Assembly: GCA_031413415.1 (NCBI GenBank)
Contig: JANOET010000336.1
Span: forward strand, 1-26,117
Direction of reading: 5' to 3'
Source of the DNA: UBA668 sp031413415
Lineage (GTDB): Bacteria; Actinomycetota; Acidimicrobiia; Acidimicrobiales; Ilumatobacteraceae
DNA: 26,117 nt
This document shows, piece after piece, positions 21,183-26,117 of this stretch (within the stretch, counting starts at the first letter, position 1; each line of letters starts with the position of its first letter). A program made the position numbers and the translations under genes. Under the pieces are notes generated by a model. It was not told where the DNA came from, ran no database searches, and was given only the letters and a program-made list of their open reading frames with translations.

Positions 21183-21695
21183 TCACTTCCGCTCGGGAAG
21201 CGGCGCCGAGTAGGCGTGACCCGAGTCGAGACCGAATGCGGTGTGCAGTGCTCGGGCGGCCTTGTCGAGGTCGGCCGCCGACGTCACCACGCTGATCCGG
21301 ATCGTGGACGTGCTGATCATCTGGATGTTGATGCCCTCGTCGGCGAGCACGCGGAACATCTTCGCGGCGATGCCGGGGCTGGTCTTCATGCCCGCTCCGA
21401 CGAGGCTGATCTTGGCGATGCCGGCGTCGTGTTCGACGCCGCGGGCCGCGACCTCGGCGGCGATGCGCTGCACGATGGTCTCGGCAATGGCGACGTCGGC
21501 CTTGGGAATGGTGAAGCTGATGTCGGTGGTGCCGTCGTGGCTGGTGTTCTGCACGATCATGTCGACGTTCACGTTGGCGGCCGCCAGGGGCTCGAACAGC
21601 GCCGCCGAGATGCCGGGCCTGTCGGGCACGGCCACGACGGTGACCTTGGCCTCGGAGGTGTCGGTGACGACGCCGGAGATGATGGGATCTTCCAT
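21183..21695 (-). CDS. aspartate kinase beta subunit from internal in-frame start
   Basis: Within lysC, the ATG at 21695 begins MEDPIISGVVTDTSEAKVTV, matching the position where the beta subunit starts in alpha2/beta2 aspartate kinases such as the Corynebacterium enzyme. AGGAG lies 6 nt upstream (complement of 21702-21706), an unusually good ribosome binding site for a position inside a gene. The product would be 170 aa and consist only of the two regulatory ACT domains, close to the known beta-subunit size. Its production is inferred from sequence and family knowledge. Confidence 0.7.
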   Translation of the reverse strand: MEDPIISGVVTDTSEAKVTVVAVPDRPGISAALFEPLAAANVNVDMIVQNTSHDGTTDISFTIPKADVAIAETIVQRIAAEVAARGVEHDAGIAKISLVGAGMKTSPGIAAKMFRVLADEGINIQMISTSTIRISVVTSAADLDKAARALHTAFGLDSGHAYSAPLPERK

Positions 21696-22433
21696 GTTGG
21701 GCTCCTGTGACGTGACCCACGTGCCGAGTTCCCACGTGAAGGCGGAGCGGACGTGGACGGGAACGTTGTGATTGCGCGCGAACTCCACGCTGCGCAGTGC
21801 CAGAACTTTGCTACCTGCGCCGGCCATCTCGAGCATCTCGTCGAAGTTGACGTGAGACAGCTTGCGAGCCTGCGGCACGATGCGCGGGTCGGCGGTGAAG
21901 ACGCCAGTGACGTCGGTGTAGATCTCGCACGCATCGGCGTTCAACGCCGCGGCGAGCGCCACGGCCGTCGTGTCGCTGCCACCGCGACCGAGCGAGGTGA
22001 TCTCCTTGTCGGTGCTGATGCCCTGGAACCCGGCGACCACGCAGACCTTGCCCTGTGAAAGCGCCTCGCGGACTCGGTCGCCCTTGACCTCGAGGATCTT
22101 GGCCTTGGTGTGCACCGTGTCGGTGATGATGCCGGCCTGGCTGCCCGTGAAGCTCTTCGCCTCGATGCCGAGGTCGGCGAGCGCCATGCACAGCAGCGCC
22201 ATGCTGATGCGCTCGCCCGTCGTGATGAGCATGTCCATCTCGCGACCGGGCTGCGTCGTCGACACGTCGTTGGCCAGTTTGATGAGGTTGTCAGTGGACT
22301 TCCCCATCGCGCTCGGCACGACGACCACGTCGTTGCCGTGCCGCCTCGTGATCGCGATGTTCTCGGCGACCGCGCGCATGCGGTCGGGGTCTGCGACGGA
22401 GGTACCGCCGTACTTCTGCACAATCAGGGCCAC
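21183..22433 (-). CDS. lysC: aspartate kinase, alpha subunit
   Basis: LysC phosphorylates aspartate, the first step to lysine, threonine, methionine and diaminopimelate. The 416-aa protein has the kinase motif VQKYGGTSV (5-13), TTGERISMALL, GFQGIS and GRGGSDTTAVALAAAL, then two C-terminal ACT domains (about 260-400) that normally bind lysine and threonine for feedback control. The overall sequence matches the Corynebacterium/Mycobacterium type. The GTG at 22433 is preceded by TAGCCT, 9 nt away, suggesting a leaderless or nearly leaderless mRNA. A well-placed internal start at 21695 should give the separate beta subunit. It is divergent from an MFS gene across 71 bp. Confidence 0.95.
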   Translation of the reverse strand: MALIVQKYGGTSVADPDRMRAVAENIAITRRHGNDVVVVPSAMGKSTDNLIKLANDVSTTQPGREMDMLITTGERISMALLCMALADLGIEAKSFTGSQAGIITDTVHTKAKILEVKGDRVREALSQGKVCVVAGFQGISTDKEITSLGRGGSDTTAVALAAALNADACEIYTDVTGVFTADPRIVPQARKLSHVNFDEMLEMAGAGSKVLALRSVEFARNHNVPVHVRSAFTWELGTWVTSQEPNMEDPIISGVVTDTSEAKVTVVAVPDRPGISAALFEPLAAANVNVDMIVQNTSHDGTTDISFTIPKADVAIAETIVQRIAAEVAARGVEHDAGIAKISLVGAGMKTSPGIAAKMFRVLADEGINIQMISTSTIRISVVTSAADLDKAARALHTAFGLDSGHAYSAPLPERK

Positions 22434-22442
22434 GGGTCAGAC

Positions 22443-22448
22443 AGGCTA
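22443..22448 (-). promoter_or_regulatory. -10 element TAGCCT (lysC)
   Basis: On the minus strand TAGCCT ends 9 nt before the lysC GTG, the longest spacing of the series, so transcription may begin one or two bases before the start codon. Confidence 0.5.
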
Positions 22449-22490
22449 GCGACGAGGCGCCCGGAATGCCCGGCGCGTTCGGCACAGCGT

Positions 22491-22496
22491 TAGCGT
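22491..22496 (+). promoter_or_regulatory. -10 element TAGCGT of a leaderless promoter (MFS gene)
   Basis: TAGCGT ends 8 nt before the GTG at 22505. It shares a 71-bp divergent region with the lysC promoter. Confidence 0.5.
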
Positions 22497-22504
22497 CGAA
22501 CCTC

Positions 22505-23692
22505 GTGCTGCAGCGTGCCCTCGACGACTCGTATCCGGTGGAGGTTCGTCGGCACATCACCACGCTGACGGTCGCACGCCTCACCGCGAACGCCTGTTTC
22601 CGCTTCGCACCGGCGTTCCTGGCCACCATCGCGGCCGGGCAGGGCGTGTCGCTCGACCGCATCGGCATCGCCGTCGCCATCAGTGAGCTCTCGGGGCTCG
22701 CGTCACCGATCACCGGCACCCTCGCCGAGCGCATCCACCGCCGCACGGCCATGTGGACAGGCCTGCTGGGCGTGGGATTGGGCACCATGCTCGCTGCGGC
22801 GAGCACCAACCTGGTGGTGTTCGCGACCGCGCTCATCGTGCTGTCGCAGAGCAAGGTGCTCTTCGACCTCGGGCTGACGGCATGGATGTCGGACCGCGTC
22901 CCATTCTCGAAGCGCGGCCGAGTGATCGGACTGACCGAGACGTCGTGGGCGCTCGGCCTGCTCGTCGGTGTCACCACGATGGGCCTCGTCACCGCAGCGA
23001 CCAATTGGCGCGTCGGCTACGCGGTCGGTGCCGTCGCCGTGTTGGCCCTCGCGGGCGTCGTCGCCCGTTCCGTGCCCGACGACCCCGTCGGGCACGGTCA
23101 TGCCGAGCGCCGCGCTGCCGGGTCCGGCCGGATCACCCGGCGCGGTTGGATGGTGATGGCCGGCATGTTCTGCCTGATGGCCGCCAGCCAGACGCTGTTC
23201 GTGACGTTCAGCAGCTGGTTGAGGGATCGCTTCGGGCTGACCGACACCGGCATCAGCGTGGTGGCGTTCTGCATGGGGTTCGGGGAGTTGTTCGCGTCGC
23301 TCTCGGCCGCACGCTGGTCCGACCGATGGGGCAAGGAACGCGCTGCTGCGCTCGGTGCGGGCGTCATGATCCCTGCGGCCCTGCTGCTCGCCGTGACGCA
23401 CACTCATCTGTGGCTCGGTCTGCCGATGCTCATCGTCGCGATCGTGGCCTTCGAGTTCGCCATCGTCAGTGCCATCCCGCTGGCCACCGACTCGGTGCCC
23501 GGTTCGCCGGCGAAGGGCGTGGCGTTCAGCCTCGGTGCCGGAACGGTGGGCCGCGCCGCCGCGAGCCTCGTCGCGACCGGGCTCTACGTGCGCCATGGCA
23601 TGAGCTGGCCTGCGGTGATGTGCGCCTGTCTGGCAGCGGGCATGGTGGTGTCCATGTGGCGGGTTCACGCCGAACGTGTCGCGACAGCGTGA
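22505..23692 (+). CDS. MFS transporter
   Basis: A 395-aa polytopic membrane protein of the major facilitator superfamily, with about 10-12 hydrophobic segments in two halves separated by a charged loop (DDPVGHGHAERRAAGSGRITRR cut across its middle, about 196-217). The loop between segments 2 and 3 reads GTLAERIHRRT, and the matching one in the second half reads ARWSDRWGKERA, both like the family's G-x3-D-R-x-G-R-R/K loop. The substrate is unknown. The GTG at 22505 is favoured by TAGCGT 8 nt upstream; an earlier in-frame ATG at 22466 lies before that hexamer. It is divergent from lysC and 45 bp before the DUF2855 gene, which has its own promoter. Confidence 0.88.
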   Translation: MLQRALDDSYPVEVRRHITTLTVARLTANACFRFAPAFLATIAAGQGVSLDRIGIAVAISELSGLASPITGTLAERIHRRTAMWTGLLGVGLGTMLAAASTNLVVFATALIVLSQSKVLFDLGLTAWMSDRVPFSKRGRVIGLTETSWALGLLVGVTTMGLVTAATNWRVGYAVGAVAVLALAGVVARSVPDDPVGHGHAERRAAGSGRITRRGWMVMAGMFCLMAASQTLFVTFSSWLRDRFGLTDTGISVVAFCMGFGELFASLSAARWSDRWGKERAAALGAGVMIPAALLLAVTHTHLWLGLPMLIVAIVAFEFAIVSAIPLATDSVPGSPAKGVAFSLGAGTVGRAAASLVATGLYVRHGMSWPAVMCACLAAGMVVSMWRVHAERVATA

Positions 23693-23725
23693 ACTGACGC
23701 CGCCGGGGCCTGTTGCGGCCGGGGT

Positions 23726-23731
23726 TACGCT
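23726..23731 (+). promoter_or_regulatory. -10 element TACGCT of a leaderless promoter (DUF2855 gene)
   Basis: TACGCT ends 6 nt before the ATG at 23738. The same hexamer and spacing occur before the small membrane protein gene at 737. Confidence 0.55.
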
Positions 23732-23737
23732 CGGCCG

Positions 23738-24811
23738 ATGCACTTCGACGTCGACCGCACCGACTTCCATCGCACTCGGCTGATCGACGATGCACCACCG
23801 AACGAACTCGGCGAGGGTCATGTGGCGCTCGAACTCGAGTCGTTCGCGTTCACTGCCAACAACATCACCTATGCGGTGGCCGGCGACATGCTGGCCTACT
23901 GGGGCTTCTTCCCCACCGATGCGCCGTGGGGCCGCATTCCCGTCATGGGTATCGGTCGAGTCGTGCGCTCGAACCACCCAGGCATCGCCGAGGGCGGCCG
24001 CTACTTCGGCTTCTTCCCCATGGCGGACTTCCATGTCGTCGACGCGTCACCCAACGCCGAAGGCTTTGTCGACCGCGGCGAGCACCGCGCCCCGCACGCC
24101 GCCACGTACCGCTCGTTCAACCTGGTCGAGCGCGACCCTGCGTACCACCCCGACCTCGAGGGCCAATACCTCATCGCCCGAGGCCTGTTCATCACCTCGT
24201 TCCTGGTCGACGACTTCCTGGGCGCCAGCGACGACTTCGGTGCCGACGTCGTCGTCGTCACCAGCGCGTCCAGCCGCACGTCCATCGCACTCGCCCACCG
24301 CCTGCGCTCCCGGGGCGGGCTGCGCGTGGTCGGGCTCACCTCGGCGCCGCACGTCGACTTCGTCACGTCGGTCGGGCTGTACGACACCGTCCTCACCTAC
24401 GACGACATCGAGACACTCGATGGATCGCACGACACCGTGGTGGTGGACATGAGCGGCAACGCCGACGTGCTCGGCCGAATCCATCGCCACCACGGCGAGC
24501 ACCTCGTGTACTCGTGCCGCGTCGGCGCCACGCACTGGGACGCCGGCGGCCCGGTCGACGACCTGCCCGGCGCGCCACCGACGTTCTTCTTCGCTCCGAC
24601 CCAGATCAAGGTCCGGTCGCAGGAGTGGGGCCGTGCCGAGTTCGAAGCCCGAGTCGGGGCGGCGCTCGCCGAGTTCATCCGCCATTCGGCCGGTTGGATG
24701 AACATCGAGCGGGGCTCGGGCCCGGACGACGTCGAGCGCGTGTACCGGTCGACGCTGGCCGGCGAGAACGACCCGGCGTCAGGGCACATCCTCACCCTGT
24801 CGGGCAGCTGA
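23738..24811 (+). CDS. DUF2855 family protein, MDR-like oxidoreductase fold
   Basis: A 357-aa protein matching DUF2855. The N-terminal half has the family segments FTANNITYAVAGDMLAYW (about 37-55) and the IPVMGIGRVVRS strand, resembling the GroES-like part of quinone oxidoreductase-like medium-chain reductases. A Rossmann-like strand VVVVTSASSRTSIALAHRLR (about 171-190) follows, in which SASSRTS replaces the glycine-rich motif, as is usual for the family. No zinc-ligand cysteines are seen. The reaction is unknown; reduction of a lipophilic quinone- or enone-like substrate is a guess from the fold. A TACGCT hexamer 6 nt before the ATG sets the start. It precedes a Rieske oxygenase on the same strand. 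Confidence 0.8.
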   Translation: MHFDVDRTDFHRTRLIDDAPPNELGEGHVALELESFAFTANNITYAVAGDMLAYWGFFPTDAPWGRIPVMGIGRVVRSNHPGIAEGGRYFGFFPMADFHVVDASPNAEGFVDRGEHRAPHAATYRSFNLVERDPAYHPDLEGQYLIARGLFITSFLVDDFLGASDDFGADVVVVTSASSRTSIALAHRLRSRGGLRVVGLTSAPHVDFVTSVGLYDTVLTYDDIETLDGSHDTVVVDMSGNADVLGRIHRHHGEHLVYSCRVGATHWDAGGPVDDLPGAPPTFFFAPTQIKVRSQEWGRAEFEARVGAALAEFIRHSAGWMNIERGSGPDDVERVYRSTLAGENDPASGHILTLSGS

Positions 24812-24922
24812 GCAACCCGGACTTCCCGGTCACTGGCTTACACGGCACCTCGCAGCGGGCGACCTGCGAAACTGATCGGCACGAGCGCCGCTGCCGACCT
24901 CGACCGAGCACTGCTGCGCGAG

Positions 24923-25954
24923 GTGTTCGCCCGGCGACGGGGGCTGCCGTCGGCGGCGTTCGTCGACGAGCGATGGTTCGCCGCCGAGGTCGAGTCGCTG
25001 GTGGTCCCGAGCTGGATGTGCGTGGCCCTCGCCGACGACGTCGCCGAGCCGGGCGACCTACACCCGCTCACACTCGCCGGCATGCCGTTGGTCATGACAC
25101 GCGGACGCGACCGCGAGGTGCGCGTGTTCCACAACGTGTGCAGTCACCGCGGGTCACAGTTGGTCGAGGCGCCGCAATGCGGGGTCTCGCGCATCACCTG
25201 CCCGTACCACCAGTGGATGTTCGGCCTCGACGGCGCGCTCGAGCACACACCTCACGCGGGCGGCTTCCGTGTGCACTCCGCGCCCGAGATCGACAAGAAC
25301 GCGCACAGCCTGCGCCAGGTGCGCAGCGAGGTGTGGAACGGCTTCGTGTCCATCGACCTCTCGGGTGCGGCGATCCCCTTCCACGACCACATTCGGCCGA
25401 CCGCCGAGCGGCTCGCCCCGGTCGACTTCTCGTTGCTGCGCCACGACCGAGCACTCGATGCCGACTACGTCCTCCAGTCGAACTGGAAGGTCATCGTCGA
25501 GAACTTCGTCGAGAGCTACCACGTACCCCAGGTGCACCCCGAACTGCAGAAGTTCAACCCGATGTCCGCCCACTTCCAGATCGTCGGCGGACCCCACTAC
25601 ACCGGCCAGGGCGGCACCGCGTACGGGGCGTCCGACAACCCCGAGCCGATGCCCGGCGAAGACCTGCCGAAGATGCAGGGCCTCGTCGAGCGGCCGTGGA
25701 GCTACGAGAGCCTGTACGCCTTTCCCAACTTTGTCATCGCACCCGTCGAGAACATGCTGTTCGTGCTGCTCGCGTTCCCGCAGGCGGCCGGTGTCACCAC
25801 CGAGCGGCTGCTGTTCTTCTTCTACGGTGACGAGTCGATGACCGACGCGCACGCAGCGGGCCGCGCCCACGTCGCCGACGCCATCGTGCGGGTGAACGCC
25901 CGCCGACGAGACCCCAAACTGGACAGGCCACAACGACCGTTTCGGTTGCCCTGA
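24923..25954 (+). CDS. Rieske non-heme iron oxygenase, alpha (catalytic) subunit
   Basis: The protein (343 aa from this GTG) has a Rieske [2Fe-2S] site C73-x-H75...C93-x2-H96 (CSHRG and CPYHQW) and the catalytic iron site NWKVIVENFVESYHVPQVH with H200 and H205. The family hydroxylates or demethylates aromatic and other substrates with O2 and electrons from a separate reductase; no reductase or ferredoxin gene is adjacent. The third iron ligand is probably the Asp in RRRDPKLDRPQ, where the usual ED is altered, and the protein ends about 8 residues later, shorter than typical. The N-terminus is uncertain: the frame stays open and family-like upstream to 24881 (ADLDRALLREV), but only ACG or CTG codons are available there. 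The true start may therefore be upstream of 24923. Confidence 0.85.
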   Translation: MFARRRGLPSAAFVDERWFAAEVESLVVPSWMCVALADDVAEPGDLHPLTLAGMPLVMTRGRDREVRVFHNVCSHRGSQLVEAPQCGVSRITCPYHQWMFGLDGALEHTPHAGGFRVHSAPEIDKNAHSLRQVRSEVWNGFVSIDLSGAAIPFHDHIRPTAERLAPVDFSLLRHDRALDADYVLQSNWKVIVENFVESYHVPQVHPELQKFNPMSAHFQIVGGPHYTGQGGTAYGASDNPEPMPGEDLPKMQGLVERPWSYESLYAFPNFVIAPVENMLFVLLAFPQAAGVTTERLLFFFYGDESMTDAHAAGRAHVADAIVRVNARRRDPKLDRPQRPFRLP

Positions 25955-25966
25955 CATGCCCAGTTT
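25916..25966. terminator. inverted repeat spanning the end of the Rieske gene
   Basis: AAACTGG (25916-25922) pairs with CCAGTTT (25960-25966); inside are CAGG/CCTG (25924-25927 / 25950-25953) and the small hairpin ACCG-ttt-CGGT (25936-25946). The structure overlaps the Rieske stop and ends 10 bp before the convergent stop, so it is a candidate two-way terminator that is partly coding. Confidence 0.35.
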
Positions 25967-25975
25967 CCGCATCTG

Positions 25976-26117
25976 TCAGCCCGAACGAACCTCCAGCACC
26001 GCACCGACCAACCAGTCGAGTACCTCTGCGGCGCGGTCCGCGTCGACGTGCACCCCGTCCTTGGTGCGCAGTGCGTTGCAGTCGTTCGCCGGGCACAGCA
26101 CGGGGTCGAGGTCGATG
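25976..26117 (-). CDS. C-terminal fragment of an SGNH/GDSL-hydrolase-like protein, 5' end beyond the window
   Basis: A reading frame open to the right edge and ending with TGA at 25976 encodes the last 46 residues of a protein. It reads LDPVLCPANDCNALR, then DGVHVDADRAAEVLDWLVGA and a short tail. The D-x2-H of DGVH is the last catalytic block of SGNH hydrolases, and the preceding paired cysteines with a following helix are typical of SGNH domains fused to acyltransferase-3 membrane proteins or of secreted SGNH proteins. Which of these it is cannot be decided from this fragment. It converges on the Rieske gene with 21 bp between stops. Confidence 0.6.
   Translation of the reverse strand, partial: IDLDPVLCPANDCNALRTKDGVHVDADRAAEVLDWLVGAVLEVRSG

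Noticed and set aside
1..26117. Mobile element, prophage or defence island
   Set aside because: No transposase, integrase, restriction, toxin-antitoxin or phage structural gene was recognised. Genes are mostly housekeeping and composition looks even.

Overview
The window is GC-rich, densely coded DNA from an actinobacterium. A SigR/SigH-type sigma factor with a zinc anti-sigma factor, a zincin of the F420-associated DUF2342 type beside tilS, a pair of Get3/ArsA-like ATPases and GTG/TTG starts all point to Actinomycetota. The C-terminal wall-type modules of the LysM/M23 protein resemble secreted proteins I associate with Acidimicrobiia (Ilumatobacter-like); that class assignment is inference. 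There are no phage genes, transposases, integrases or CRISPR arrays. No gap between genes exceeds about 110 bp, so it reads as chromosomal core with some accessory genes.

Layout. 1-3402 (+): end of an ECF sigma factor, its anti-sigma factor, a 47-aa membrane protein, a DUF2342 zincin, tilS, and a protein with a dual-specificity-phosphatase-like layout that lacks the catalytic cysteine. 3412-5151 (-): secreted LysM/M23 peptidoglycan hydrolase with a 21-bp minisatellite; divergent to it a SIMPL-domain protein. 5936-8458 (+): a compact operon of an SDR, a PlsC-like acyltransferase and an alpha/beta hydrolase, the first two with degenerate active sites; it converges on a sterol-desaturase-family membrane hydroxylase (-). 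9657-10919: Nudix hydrolase (+) and dUTPase (-), convergent around a long hairpin. 10994-13983 (+): selA-selB. 14016-16350 (-): NfeD-type membrane protein and an alpha/beta hydrolase. 16353-18773 (+): two ArsA/Get3-like ATPases and an orphan receiver-domain protein, then tRNA-Pro(CGG) with a strong hairpin. 18922-22433 (-): lysC, a methyltransferase, asd and a MazG-like pyrophosphohydrolase. 22505-25954 (+): MFS transporter, DUF2855 protein and a Rieske oxygenase. At the right edge is the C-terminus of an SGNH-like protein (-).

How the genes fit together. The left end is a thiol-stress sigma/anti-sigma module followed by tRNA-Ile lysidine synthesis. lysC and asd supply aspartate semialdehyde. 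Nudix, dUTPase and MazG-like genes suggest nucleotide-pool cleaning. selA/selB give selenocysteine incorporation, but no selC, selD or selenoprotein is visible here. The most consistent unlisted signal is regulatory: eleven genes have a TAnnnT hexamer ending 6-9 nt before the start codon, the signature of leaderless transcription. A second theme is pseudoenzyme-like proteins that keep a fold but lack catalytic residues. I see no clear new multi-gene defence or mobile system; the best candidates for new biology are the pseudophosphatase, the degenerate SDR/acyltransferase pair and the interlocked nfeD/arsA divergent start region.
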